The notes beneath the pieces were generated by a model. That model did no database searches. It was not told the DNA's origin and worked only from the letters and a program-made list of their open reading frames with translations. Position numbers and translations under genes: made by a program. Of a stretch of DNA of 64,000 nucleotides, positions 39,729 to 51,635 are shown piece after piece. Every line of letters starts with the position of its first letter. Position 1 is the stretch's first letter. The stretch is from Wolfiporia cocos (taxonomy: Eukaryota; Basidiomycota; Agaricomycetes; Polyporales; Phaeolaceae), in contig JACCLO010000011.1 in assembly GCA_029448655.1 (NCBI GenBank), positions 1,302,001-1,366,000 of the forward strand, in the 5' to 3' direction.

Positions 39729-42700
39729 TCAACGCTGCTCCTCTGACACCTCCTCCTGCATACCTACCATCTGAACAATTTCTAGCCCGAGTTTCTCGAC
39801 CAGGAAGAACTGGCCCTCTAAATCTTCCCCATAGGGCCCATTACGCTTTGGATGTGGTAGCATTCCAACCACAGAGATAATCGAAGTAACCTTTACCACG
39901 ACGAGACACAGTGTTCCCAAGTATGTGCATGAGTATAGGGTGTTGTATGAGTAGTCTAATAGCTCCTGATCAGGCTCCGAGTAGAGTGAGATTAATGCCA
40001 GAGCAGTAGATGCCGCATTAATTCTGAGTGCGAAGAAGTACTGTACTTCTCCTATGCCTACTTTGTCTCCCTCAAGTCGGACCTATGAGATTATATATGA
40101 TTGTTTTAGAAAAAGGATGTATATAAGGATATATATCTTACCTTTACATTGCGTGCCATGCGAAGTTTTCCAAGTGGAATACCCTGTTCTGCCCAAACTG
40201 ACCGCGCTACCTGTCCAGTTGGTAGTAGGGCCCGTGCCCATTTCTGGAAGCGCAAATTGAGTCTAAAATCTTCAGTCGGCTGTATTCCTTCATGCTGCAG
40301 AAAATCGCTGAGTGATTGAGCCTCTGAGGCTGTCATTGTTAGCAGTCCATTTGATGCAGCACGCAAGAGGGCATAGCCACCTCCAAGATCAATAGCACCA
40401 CGAGGAAGTCTCTTGGTTTCATTAAGTGCAGGCATCATTGATCGAATGGCATTGGTCCTGCATCTCACAAGCCCTTGCTCCGCAAAATTGGCATAGGAGT
40501 GTACGTGAGAACGAAGTTGCCGTCCAACGAGCTCAATTGCGCGCTCCATAGCAAACTGGGAGTATGTAGGGTAGGGGCCAATTCGTTCTGTCTCAGAGGC
40601 GATATGAGTGACTGAGTGAACACTTTGTCGGACGAAGTGAATACGATCTGGATGTCTGTCGCAGTAGAGAGTCTCATAGTCATCTGAGAATGTATGAAGC
40701 AGATCATGGGCCTCTTGGAGTTCCTGTGATCGAATTTCACATTGATACATCATCCGGATGCCACAGACAAGCTGACAGAAGTTACGGTAAAATTTTGGGG
40801 GCAGGAGATTATACAGAAGAGCAATGCAATATTCATATAGATGCGTTATCTGCTCTTGTGCTTTGTACCCACTATTGATCTTTTCTGCAGGATTTCGGGG
40901 AGGTCGACCGAAAGAGCCGGGGAGATATGAGGTCAACTTAGCAACATTAGCACCATGGGTAGTCCAGGCATCACCAACTAGGACAGAAAATTGCCAAGCT
41001 GATTTATTGTTATCCTTGCCACACTTCATTGTACCTTGCCAGAGCTCAAAGAAAAGCTCATGATGATTCGGACCAGTGAGGTGCATTATGTCTGCAGGAA
41101 AGCCACCAGGAATTCCAAGAAAACATCCTGATAGGAGTCCACCAAATAAACTCGGTTTACAGATCCCAGTCTCCAAGCGAATCTTCTCATATTCACGCTG
41201 GGTAGATGCACTGAGCAGGCGTTCCAGATTGGCATAGTACCTCTGAGAGGCTTCCTGAGAGTCCAGTATCTGGTCATGGAGGGAGACATCAGGGTGGCAA
41301 GAATTTGGACCGGAGTAATTGTTAGGTAACTGGCATGCAGGATAGTAATGGCTACCACCAGGCTTATGGCGTCCTTTCAGAGGGCAGTATAGGCGACATC
41401 CATGAGCTCCAGAGTGTCCAACTGTGCCATTGAGGTATGTCATTGCCGGGCCATCGGCGGTTGCGAACACCAAGAATGTTTTGGAATCATAGAGTCCACG
41501 CTGCTCACTCCAGAGCTTTAGTCTCTCGTGCTCTCCCATGAATGAAGCAATATGGCGAAGACTAGGAAGAATGAAAGAGTCGATATTCTTTGGCTTATTG
41601 GGCCCAGGAATAAATCCACCAGGCATGATATGGGTTTTCTTGTACCGCATATCTGGTGCATAGTCAGGAAGGATTCATATTAACATCCAGCAATCAGAGA
41701 CCTTGGAGGCATAAAGCTGGGCACCATCAATGGAAAACATTAAGCAGGTATCTTCATCCTTGATATCCCCACAAACAACAGCCTCCAGGTAGTCCTTGCC
41801 ATGTATATAGTCGCTAATCACAGGAATTTCACCATCAGTTTCCTGAAGTGAGGCGAGCACCTGTCTAGTAGCTGTGGCACGGTACTCAGCATTTCGAGAG
41901 CCGGCAGAGGAGCGTCGCATGGCTTGTATTACAGGAGCAATGGGGATGGTCATTGACCGCTTCCGTGGGACTAGCTTTTGCTTGTTTCTACGTCTTCTTT
42001 CTTCATACCGTGGCTCATAGCAGTGGCTACATTTGTCGAGGTCACTGTATATCCCAGTATATGCCATACAGGAATTAATGCAGCAATCATGTCGCAATGC
42101 AAAGATCCCAGTGAGATCTTCAACATAGGACTTAACTTGAGCATATGAGAGAAGCTCCAAGTGAGGTGGACAGCGCAAAAGCGCACTGCGAAAGTGCTCG
42201 TAAATCTTTTGAGAGCAGTCATCGAGGCCCAAGTAGATCTCGATAGACAGCACTTGAATGGGATTGTTGATGTCGAGATGTCCCTGTGGTGAATTTCGGA
42301 TACGTCTGAGAATACCCGGATCATGGATGTCATCCTCAAGGCGTGCATTACGAATCAGATGCTGCATCTCGACAGTCTGCCGAAGCTCCTCTAGAGTGAT
42401 TGTCTGAGGGTTCTCCAGTTCATGGGGCTCTTGGTTGTTGCTGTTTTCCGCCAGACTTTCTGATGCTAGTCTGACAGGAAGAATTTCTCTGAGATGATCT
42501 TCATAGTGTTCTTCATCCTCCTCCTCCTCCTCCTGCAGAGCTATCAGACTGCCAGCATCAGGTTGAGATTGTGGAACGCCACCGCCATGGTTAGGAAATG
42601 GCACGTGGCTGAATCTAAGGTCCTCTTGTGCAAGGCTTTCTGCATCATCACCAGCCAGAATCTGTGAGAATTTCATTACATATAGCCACTGCTTTCATTC

Positions 42701-43366
42701 ATATAGATTTTGGTATACCTGTGTGAGTAAATTGGCAGTGTTCCCACTATTATCCTGCGCTTGGTTCTGTTCCTGGAACTGATTTTCTAAATTTCTGTCT
42801 TCGGCCACTTGATGCTCCGGATTCTCAGGGAAATTAACAACAGAGACTTTTGGCTGGCTTAATAAATTATCAAGAGGTGCATAATATTTCCACGCACCAA
42901 TTTCACTTGAATCTATATTGGGATTTTGTGCTGGCTCCCGGTAGCTTTTACCACTCAAATCAAGGGGTTCTACGATGTAACATGACATATTTAGCTTACT
43001 GGGCCATGGTGAGAAAGATGAATATCTACCTGAATCTGTTTTTGAGCCTGAGCTGAACACATTGCTATTGGATGCATGACTTTCTTCCTGCGACTATCCC
43101 AAGTATATGGTGAGCCATGATTTTAGTAGTGCACAAATCACATTGTGGATGTACGTCCCACTCAAACTTACATCAACTCGCCTTCTCTTGGTATACCGGT
43201 GACTTTCTGTAGCAGAGTCTGACTGAAATAATCTTGCCTTCTTCTTGTGGTCGAAGTATGTGCTGCGATGGACTTTGACGCGAGTGTTATTGCAGTATAA
43301 CGAACATTCACAGTAATACTCTTTTTCTCCGCTTGGGGAAAGCACATACTCAGCAGCTCGTGGCAT
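39729..43366 (-). pseudogene. tnp2-family (CACTA/Plavaka-like) transposase, one TGA
   Basis: The minus-strand multi-exon gene starts at ATG 43366. Exon 1 has a zinc-finger-like CECSLYCNN with VHRSTYFDH, as in fungal tnp2 proteins, and ends at a GTAAGT donor near 43172. Later exons include 42676-41675 with an acidic Glu run and the conserved SIDGAQLYASKVSDCW. TGA at 41677-41675 interrupts what family members read as a Trp-rich segment. The same frame continues with PDMRYKKTHIMPGGFIPGPN, DGPAMTYLNGTVGHSG, GCRLYC and DIMHLTGPNH. An intron (donor GTAAGA near 40142) leads to C-terminal exons with GEVQYFF and CTYLGTL, ending TGA at 39729. The D, D, E residues expected of this family lie in these blocks. 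It cuts and joins DNA at the element ends. Confidence 0.85.
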
Positions 43367-43669
43367 ATGCACTAATAATCGTGTCGAGGAGTGACCAGCG
43401 TTTTTAAATGCAGAGTGTAGTGTCAATTCAAAGTACTGAATGGACTGGTAATCTAACAACTCGGCTCCTTGACGAACTCAGCTTGACATCAGCTCAAGAC
43501 AAACTCAGACGCGATATTTATTGACGAGGATATGTTGAATATATCAATGAGTATGTGTGAGTATGATGAGAGCCTTGGCATCAGTGATCGGACCGCTCAG
43601 ACTCTTGGCAAATAGCTTTCGCTATATTCTAGTATACTTGGATATTTCAACGATATATTTTGGTACATT

Positions 43670-43774
43670 ATCATAATGGTAGATTAATCTATGCCGGATT
43701 GATATGCACATCAGGTACTGCGCAGCGCTAACGAAAGGCAGTTTGCAAATTAATCTCTGTGACTGAAGTCCCTC
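43670..43774 (-). repeat. Right terminal inverted repeat
   Basis: Partner of 25464-25575; outermost bases GAGGGACTTCAGTCA on the minus strand. Confidence 0.75.
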
Positions 43775-43795
43775 GTAAATGAGTCCCAAATCAAG

Positions 43796-44441
43796 GAGGG
43801 ACTTCAGTCAGTTATCTTAATCTGCCAACTGCCCTTCGCTTAAGAAATCGCAGTTGCGAGCTAGGTTTGCACGCAGATTAATCTGCTAGCTGCGGCAGAG
43901 CATCGCAGCATACATTAGCCAACTGAGCTACAGTGCAACTAGTGTCTGCACACTTTTAAGAAATATATAGAGTATTTTGTAAACTTCATTTTCGCAGTTT
44001 AACATCTTCCATAACACAAATACAAATGAATCTGCCTCTAAAGACCTGTGATTCCAGTGTATTCAACTTTCCCATTGTGAATTGCTCCAGGTCAGGCATG
44101 GTAAAACAAGCTACCACTATCATTGATTTTTTTTATGCTTGTTGTAGCAGTTAGTTGCCTTGATGATTTGCGGAAATTGTGTGTCAAATTTGCATTATAT
44201 ATTTCTTGATTGGTCAATGGTAACTGTTGTCACTATGGCTCAGTTGGCTAATTATGCTGCGATTCTCTTATTCTCATCTGTGCTAAGGTCCTTGGTTCGA
44301 ATCCTGGATGTACCATTTTATTGTCACAGTAGATTAATCTGCCGCAGCTAGCAGATTAATCTGCGTGCAAACTTAGCTCGCAACTGCGATTTCTTAAGCG
44401 AAGGGCAGTTGGCAGATTAAGATAGTTGACTGAAACTCTAC
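43796..44441. mobile_element. Foldback MITE copy 2, TSD AATCAAG
   Basis: The 646-bp relative of the MITE at 1142-1857 has the same tips (GAGGGACTTCAGTCA on the left, CTCTAC at the right end) and the same spacer. It is flanked by AATCAAG at 43789-43795 and 44442-44448. The left tRNA-like module has lost its B-box half. It inserted only 21 bp from the end of the 18.3-kb element. Confidence 0.88.
44227..44314 (+). tRNA. tRNA-like module in MITE copy 2
   Basis: It has ATGGCTCAGTTGG and GGTTCGAATCC at tRNA spacing and an end reading GATGTACCA. Acceptor pairing is weak. Confidence 0.35.
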
Positions 44442-44629
44442 AATCAAGACATAGGTGGCCAGTACCATAAATGTGCGGGTTACGAGGGAATAGGGAGTCA
44501 ATTCCAGTCATGTAAAGTGCAGACCAATGGTACAATTGCATTAAGGCATACAGGTTGCCACTTCCGACTGCTGATTCGCATCAGGGGGGTTAAGCTAGAT
44601 ATACATCAGCTCATGAAGAAGCCCCTCAT

Positions 44630-46606
44630 TCAAGCGAAATATTCACCGCTCGGCGTACAGGGATTGGCAGTAGTACGAAAATCTCCGATTGTATCGAGTG
44701 GTATGTCTTCCGCTTCAAGCTGCGCCGTGAGTCTCGAGGCTATATACATCTTATCGTTCGTATTCCCTTGGAAGTAGTTCCGCGCATTGAGCCTAGAATA
44801 ACGATGAGCACTCAAGAGTTATATATGCGACATTTGTGTGTCACATGGCTAGCAGGGAGTTTATATAGACTGTATGCAGGAGAGTATCAGAAGCAATCAT
44901 GACTGTAATAAGACAGTGGCATGCTAACGTTTGCTTATTGGAAAGTGGATGATTGACCAGTACATTTGATTCACGTCGAATGCAATCCACTGGAAACGTT
45001 GGTTAGCTGAGTTTATACTTCTAATACCTCAACAATTACGAGGACAAATTGCATAAACTGGCAAATCCTGATGTCGATGTTCAGTATGAGTTGTATAACA
45101 TGCCTCCTAGACTTACGTGGTAAGCATTCCCCGGTTGATTGCGAATACGATTAGCTTGTGGACGAGCTGCTCAGTTCTAGACAGCCTCGCAATGTCAGTA
45201 GTTGTCGTCTTTAATACTATCCTTCCGCATTACTGTCTGAACGTAGGTATCTTGTCCCGCAAGGTCCAAATCAATGTCACCGTTATACCGATATCCGCAA
45301 GGGAAGCAGTAATAGGTTGTAGAGCTCCCTCTATCTGTAATTATTTATCATTTAGAGATGCAGCAGCGAGGGATAATGTACGCACTTTGGATTGACCATA
45401 ATCACTGAGTAAGGATTGGACAGTCACGCTACGACATCATAATATCACACAGTCAAGCGTGAAGTGAAACATGTCCATGGCTCCTCACTCAATATATACG
45501 TTCCCTGAACATGCATAAGTTTGATTTTTAGTCATGCGACGACAGTCAGAGATATACTGCTTACTGAGAGCAAATCCTGCGATATGCACGTGGACTGTTA
45601 AATCGATGATCACATGAAGGCCCAAATAAGCACGATACCCAGTGATGATAGAGAAAATGCAAGCTAGATCTCGTGAGCTTGAGAAGTTCTCGTAAAATAG
45701 ATGTAACCTGCCAGGATCGCAACCAAGGGGAGCCTATAGGTCTTGCTACTACCTAGTACTATACGAAATGGTTCGGGCACAAATATTGCACTACGTCGAG
45801 AGTACTCACGCTTCCATATGGTTCGCAAGTAGCAGCTTAAGAGAGGGTTGAATTTATCGAGAAGATACATCTTGAGTAACCTCACCATTGGACAATTATC
45901 ACGCTGATCGTCTACAGAGGAATTTACACTCCTGAACCACAGCAGGATTATCATATAATACTTACAGACGTAACCAATCCCACCTGAAATTGAGGTATAT
46001 TTGTTTGGATCATAGCAAATGTCTTGAGAGATAACGATACTCACGGATGGATCAGAGCTTTAAAAATTCGATGTTAATAAAGATGGAGAGTCTGCGCGGG
46101 CTCAACATACCTGCCAGTTCCGCCTGGTATCTCCAGGTTGGCATGACCTTGCACGAGATAGTACCATAGCATCTGAGGCATAGGTTAACATGCAAGCTAG
46201 AATATGCATGATAAATTCACTATACTTTTATATCAATGATTGAATCAAGGGTATCAATGCACCTGCCGGTCGCGATGAGATGACTAAAATGCCTATCCTC
46301 CATTTCCTGATGGCCAGCATACCACAATATGATGACCTGTTGATTTATGGAGCATCAAGAATAGCTAACGCAAGAATCTTCGCTAAAACGGCTTACCAGG
46401 CCTTGCACCCATATTGAATCCCTCCTGTAGTAATGCAAGTAGTAAATAACTTGGGCACAGGTGCTTCCATACAGGCTGGACAGTATGGGCGGAAAGAGTG
46501 GTACATCAATTAGCATTAGCATCAGAACGCAAATAAAGCATACATTATGGCAAATATGATTCCAATAAACAGACTCCCAGCTCTTGAGAATAGAATTGCG
46601 TTCCAC
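44630..46606 (-). CDS. DUF6534-like multi-pass membrane protein gene
   Basis: Several short minus-strand exons with GTGAGT, GTAAGT or GTAAGC donors fit the basidiomycete DUF6534 family (seven membrane segments, function unknown). An early exon near 46560-46400 reads YGSTCAQVIYYLHYYRRD. A middle exon near 46190-46110 reads MLWYYLVQGHANLEIPGG. A later exon near 45330-45115 includes LADIGITVTLIWTLRDK and LVHKLIVFAINRGMLTT. The last junction joins YINSLLAM to LNARNYFQG through a GTGACA donor and a TTCTAG acceptor, matching the family's NSLLATLNAR signature. Stop TGA is at 44630-44632. The start is not fixed, and some middle exons are uncertain, with possible stops, so partial decay cannot be excluded. 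It is the only likely ordinary host gene here. Confidence 0.55.
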
Positions 46607-48130
46607 GAGGTCATGCTGCTATGAGGACTCATACATATCCACGAAGGGCTGCGCCTAAATATCGCGGACGACTGTCTCGATCTGATGTATCGATCTGATA
46701 CATTGGTTCCGTGTATGCATGGGTTTGCAACAACCTATGCGTTTTGTGCTCCAGGATCCTCTAGGGAATGTATTGCCCCGCATAAAAGCCTAGATATGAG
46801 CGGATCATCATTCGCCGAATGGCCTTAACGAGACATGAGCATCGCCCTATAGATGTCCATAACGAGACATGAGAAGCTACAGGCACAATTAATGGGCTGT
46901 GAATCGATCAGTGCATTTCCGAAAATAAACCGAAAAAGTCGTGTTATGGAACACACCGAGACTTTAACAAATCCTCGCCCATCCCTATCTTGACGCTACG
47001 CTGCACGGCTATGTAGATACGACAGATCCGGTCTCAAACCTGTTAATCACATCTTCTGATAGACGGATTGCTTTCTTCAGCTCGCTTTCAGCCTGTGCTG
47101 AGATCAAGAGTACCTGTAGGGTTGGCAAATGGTATAGCTTACGACAAAGAGGTGCACTAAACCGCACTCGTTAGAGAGATAGCGCTTGCAACTGCAACTA
47201 TATCGTGTCTGATGCTCACACCATGGGCTAGGTGCATGAATCAGCCTGAAGATAAACACTGCAGTAGTCCGGTTCCCGAGCTACTAGCTGATCGAACCGA
47301 GCTGATTTTTGAGGAGTCAGACCGCCAAGGCGGCTATTGATTGACGCGGCTCGGTTACGGTTTGGGCGGCCGCAGTTACGGACTACCAGCGTTCAACAAG
47401 ATACTAGTGAGCGCTAGATACATCAAAAAAGCGTGTAAATAAAAGCTAGAAATGTATTATACAGTCTGCACGAGCGAATGTACATAAAAATCAAATTTAT
47501 ATATTTAATCCCCCTTCCTCCCCCCAAAAAAGGCCAACCCCACTCACATTCGTCTATCCTACAAAGGAGATTAGCCACTGCGGCTTCGGAATTTCCACAG
47601 GACAAGTGAGGTAGATAGTAGACAAGATGGTGTCTATTTGAAGCTAATTATCTCGTTAGACCGGCTCATTAGCACAGGGTCCTCAGGGTGCAGTAACACA
47701 AGACTACTCACTTGATTGTAATGTCTTGGTATTTGCTGGTTAGGCAAGAGAGTATGTGTGAGTAGAGCAGGATACAATGAGTTGTTAACTCAAAGTATGA
47801 ATGCAATGAATAGAACTGAGGCAATAGCGCTCAGCAAGTCCAGTATATATACGTGATAAATAAGACCCCTGACACTATGTATTAGGCAATACATTATCCA
47901 AATGCGTATGTACAAGTCCCCAGAGACCTAAGTAATGAGTAATACACATTAAATGGATATATCAATCAATACCAAGATATAGAAAGGCGGTGTAGGCCGC
48001 GCGAATAGTGTATTGTGTGCATTGTCATTAGTAACCAAGGGCATGACCAGTGCCCGGTCCGCTGATGTGTATAGGCTGACTGCTATGGACGAGATGTCCG
48101 ATTGGCTAGAGACTAGACTCGTGACTTGTT
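46607..48130. other. No gene seen
   Basis: No supported ORF. A GC-rich inverted-repeat-like patch occurs near 47290-47390. Upstream exons of the DUF6534-like gene could lie at the left edge. Confidence 0.35.
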
Positions 48131-48132
48131 TG

Positions 48133-48562
48133 TGACACAAACTTTGTGTCAACGTACTAATGTATTGGTTTGAGGCGTAGTTGCCAAGACGTTGAGGATA
48201 GTTGCAACGTCGAGGGCCCCAGACTAGCACGCAGAGACAGGGAGTTTGAGGGACAAGCCCAACGTCGAGATTAACTACTCTGAGGTGTAAGCCTCAGAGT
48301 GCACCAGCTTATATACATGGGGGAGCGTATACGAGTAATCGCAGACCAGCCCTGAAGGCATGGTCTGTGCGTACGTTTATGTAAGTGCCCATCACATGTA
48401 TCTACATTATGTAAGCAGGCGCTAGACCAACGGAGGGGGGCTACGTGTAACTACTAGTCCACGGTGTATTTGGCAGAATAGATCACATGACTACAACACA
48501 TGAGATCCCTGGTTCGACCCAGGGAGGGGGTAGTCAATATGATGCCCCAGAAATCTGTGACA
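48133..48562 (-). repeat. Solo LTR-like copy of the TRIM family
   Basis: It runs from TGACACAAACTTTGTG to AAATCTGTGACA. Blocks shared with the TRIM LTRs include the TATATACATGGGG box and GGTCTGTGCG. The flanks GTTTG and GATTG differ by one base, so the 5-bp duplication is only tentative. The part near the right end holds a B-box-like GGTTCGACCC inside a stem. Confidence 0.6.
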
Positions 48563-49716
48563 GATTGTAACTACAGAGATAAGATAAACCATCATTACGG
48601 GAGATAATGCAGCCATCATTCGGCTTGTATCTAATGTATAGTCATGGACTGTGATAAGCTAGTTATTGATATAGAAAGTCGAGATAAATTGGTAGAAATA
48701 CCGGAAAAATTAGTAGAAAATTAGGAGAATTCTTGTGACATGCAGCCTCTGACTCTAATCTTTATTAACTATTGAATATCACCTATTAGTTGCACCCTCT
48801 CCGAGGGTCAGTGCTAATTAGCTGTTAATCACACTCTAATCTCTGCTTCACCATGCCCTAGTCTAATCGATACTATTGCGAGTCCATCTCAGAAGTTATC
48901 ATAATTTTCAGAAGAGAAGCTCAGTAAATGAAGCTGATCATGCATCTTTCTGAATTTTGAGTACTTACTTTGAGGGCTACAAACTGGCAATGAGCCGCTC
49001 TGTGCTTGAGCCCCCCTCATGTACACTACCGGCAGAACTAGCTACCTGCTACCTTGCCCGGACCTCCATGCATGCTGCCAGTTGCCATTGCAACAATGAC
49101 AAACCTCAATTGCAACACTCCCCCTCAAGCATAGTGGGGAGCATTCCTACCAAAATCTCTCCACACCTGTCCACTTTCACCTCACCCTTGTTGGCTGGCT
49201 CTGTGGTCCATCTGTAGGCTTGTGCTTGAACTTGCTATTCTGTGCAGTCCATGGCATCGGTTGGTTGTACTCGCTATTCTACACATCCCCTCACAGTGGT
49301 GGATGTGGTGCATTCCTGCCCTGGGCCGGTTCCCTCCACTCTGCCACTTGCCAGGGGCCCTCTGTAGATTAGATTAGATAAGGTAACAAGTAATCAGCCC
49401 CACTTACTATACCACATGACATACATGATGACTCAGCATGCACACAGACCTCGCCTGTAGGGCAGGTCTTAGTTAAGTGGCATACAAGCTACCATGTATA
49501 TCAATGTCAACATTAGGGCCTTATTGCCCTAACACTATGAATCTTGGCCTTTGGGCATACACCCTAGGTCTTGACCCTGATACCCTATGTGTGCACCTCT
49601 CTAAGTTGCCCACCTCCTTATGACTTGACTATTAGTCTGGGATGCTTACTACCTTGGGGCATGTCACCCCCAACTTTGTCACAGAGCGTTCTGGGACTAG
49701 CAATTTTCCGCATATT
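48563..49716. other. No gene; possible LTR remnants
   Basis: 49370-49710 contains words typical of the TRIM-type LTRs in the opposite orientation (CACACAGACC, GTATATCAATG, TTTGTCACAGA). Ends are unclear. The rest shows nothing recognisable. Confidence 0.35.
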
Positions 49717-50282
49717 TGACACAGACTCACAGCTCTGTGGGACCCTGGCTACAGGGGAATCCCTATAGGGCCTACAAGGCGGTGTGCCAGCCACAAGGCA
49801 ACCAGTCGGCTGTATCCCCAAAGGGGAACTCCTAAGGCGACCAAGCGAGACGACACACAGACGAGCAAGTCTTAGAGGGCCCCCGGGGCAGAGACGCACA
49901 CAAAGACAGATGAGAGAGGAGCCATAGGCTCAGTTGTCGAGAATCCTAAAGATGAGGATGTAAGTCCTCATCTTGTCGTACTTATACATGGGGAGTTGGC
50001 CAGTAATGGCCGCCCTAAAGTATGGGCCTGTGCGCCGTAACTAAGTAACTAAGAGAGCACATGACAATGTAACTACCGTGACGTATGTACTTGTGTGACC
50101 CTAACGTGAGTACCTAAGGCGCGCGCTACCCTACAGCGCTAACCTATGGTCATATGATCTAGACGGAGTCCTGGACGGGCGCTGGAGGTGGCTGAGGATC
50201 AGGGAAGCGCGCGCGCACCTAGCGGCGCCTATAATACCTATAGCGAGGGATGTTACGTATCCACCTAGGAAAGTTTGTGACA
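49717..50282 (-). repeat. TRIM-2 3' LTR
   Basis: 566 bp, TGACACAGACTC to TTTGTGACA on the plus strand. Confidence 0.92.
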
Positions 50283-50299
50283 TTACCCCCCCTCTCGAA

Positions 50300-50318
50300 A
50301 AACGTCGTCCCGACGTTG
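50300..50318 (-). other. Conserved hairpin beside the TRIM-2 polypurine tract
   Basis: AACGTCG and CGACGTT flank the loop TCC. Compared with TRIM-1 the third base pair is changed from A-T to C-G, a compensatory change. Confidence 0.6.
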
Positions 50319-51050
50319 TACCTATAACCTACGACGCAACATCCCTTAGGTTGAGTTTTGATGTCTGGCACCTGCGCACCCAGGTGGAAGTTCCAGTCAT
50401 CGGCGGTCCTGTCCGCCAGTGGGGGTACGAAGGAGGGTGGCCATTCAGGATACATTGGGACGTTGTTCACCGTTCCTGTTCCTTACATGCCTGACGTGAG
50501 AGCGTGAGTCGTCGCTAGCGGTGAGCGCAGAGGCTATTGGGAAGGTAATGCTGTGTCATTCCTTTCCTAGCATGTGCCGACTTGGCTACGCATGACGTGC
50601 CGACCTCCGACTATGTTGGGCCCTCGTCGATTAAGTACCTAGTCGTGTTTCCGTATTCATAATGTTGACCGTCGGTGTGGGGTTGGGAGACCCTCGCGGG
50701 TTCCCTTCGCATACCCACAGGTCAAGGATTGGTGAGCTGACTCCTGCCGCCCAGGGGTGATGGCAAGGATGCACTGTGCCTCCACACGCACGTACATTCC
50801 CTTTGCAGGGGTGACGGCGGCGGGCCCTGAACGCGGCTTATACCTGTTGACCCCGCTACCCTGCTGTTCATGGGGGGCGGACTTGCTTTTTACTCCTCGC
50901 GGCCGCTTTGCCAGGTGTAACGCTTAGTGGGGGCTCGTAAAACTACGGACCTCTGGGTCTTCTCCCAAGAGGCTGCCCCGCCGCGTTGCCTTGGCGACCT
51001 GCGAGTGAAAAACCCTCGGCCCCAGCGCGAGCGCCGGAGGGGAGGTAAAA

Positions 51051-51063
51051 CATCTTTAGGATT
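51051..51063 (-). other. Self-priming primer-binding site, TRIM-2
   Basis: On the minus strand AATCCTAAAGATG starts one base after the 5' LTR. It is complementary over 13 nt to the LTR transcript segment at 51302-51290. A TATAAG box at 51334-51329 lies 32 bp upstream. Confidence 0.7.
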
Positions 51064-51064
51064 A

Positions 51065-51630
51065 TGACACAGACTCACAGCTCTGTCGGACCCTGGCTAC
51101 AGGGGAATCCCTATAGGGCCTACAAGGCGGTGTGCCAGCCACAAGGCAACCAGTCGGCTGTATCCCCAAAGGGGAACTCCTAAGGCGACCAAGCGAGACG
51201 ACACACAGACGAGCAAGTCTTAGAGGGCCCCCGGGGCAGAGACGCACACAAAGACAGATGAGAGAGGAGCCATAGGCTCAGTTGTCGAGAATCCTAAAGA
51301 TGAGGATGTAAGTCCTCATCTTGTCGTACTTATACATGGGGAGTTGGCCAGTAATGGCCGCCCTAAAGTATGGGCCTGTGCGCCGTAACTAAGTAACTAA
51401 GAGAGCACATGACAATGTAACTACCGTGACGTATGTACTTGTGTGACCCTAACGTGAGTACCTAAGGCGCGCGCTACCCTACAGCGCTAACCTATGGTCA
51501 TATGATCTAGACGGAGTCCTGGACGGGCGCTGGAGGTGGCTGAGGATCAGGGAAGCGCGCGCGCACCTAGCGGCGCCTATAATACCTATAGCGAGGGATG
51601 TTACGTATCCACCTAGGAAAGTTTGTGACA
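51065..51630 (-). repeat. TRIM-2 5' LTR
   Basis: 566 bp; differs from its partner by at least one base (position 51083 G-to-C relative to 49735). Confidence 0.92.
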
Positions 51631-51635
51631 ATATT

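Larger units (their letters stand above)
25464..43774 (-). mobile_element. 18.3-kb TIR transposon with tnp2 transposase
   Basis: The left end begins GTAGAGTTATAGTCA, and the right end, read inward, begins GAGGGACTTCAGTCA. The first 100 or so bases of the two ends align as imperfect inverted repeats sharing ACTGCCTTTCGTTAGCGCT. The flanks are ATAAATG (25457-25463) and GTAAATG (43775-43781), a 7-bp duplication with one mismatch. The two tip types are the same pair seen on both MITEs, which also have 7-bp duplications. Inside, all on the minus strand, lie the tnp2 gene (39729-43366) and two unrecognised multi-exon genes (30541-31270 and 26951-28325). Two Helitrons (7.3 kb together) are nested inside. 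Without them the element is about 11 kb. The tnp2 gene has a TGA, so this copy is probably not autonomous. Confidence 0.75.
49717..51630 (-). mobile_element. TRIM-2, miniature LTR element
   Basis: The 1,914-bp non-coding element has 566-bp LTRs (49717-50282 and 51065-51630; one difference noticed) and a 782-bp interior. The target duplication is ATATT at 49712-49716 and 51631-51635. The minus orientation follows from the purine tract GAGAGGGGGGTAA beside 50282 and the primer site beside 51065. Interior blocks shared with TRIM-1 include CTTCGCATACCCACAGGTCA and CCGCTACCCTG. Confidence 0.92.

Noticed and set aside
25464..43774. Reading the tnp2 gene and the Helitron as one composite system
   Set aside because: The Helitrons have their own ends and an A-T target, and all element genes except RepHel lie on the other strand, so nesting is the simpler explanation.
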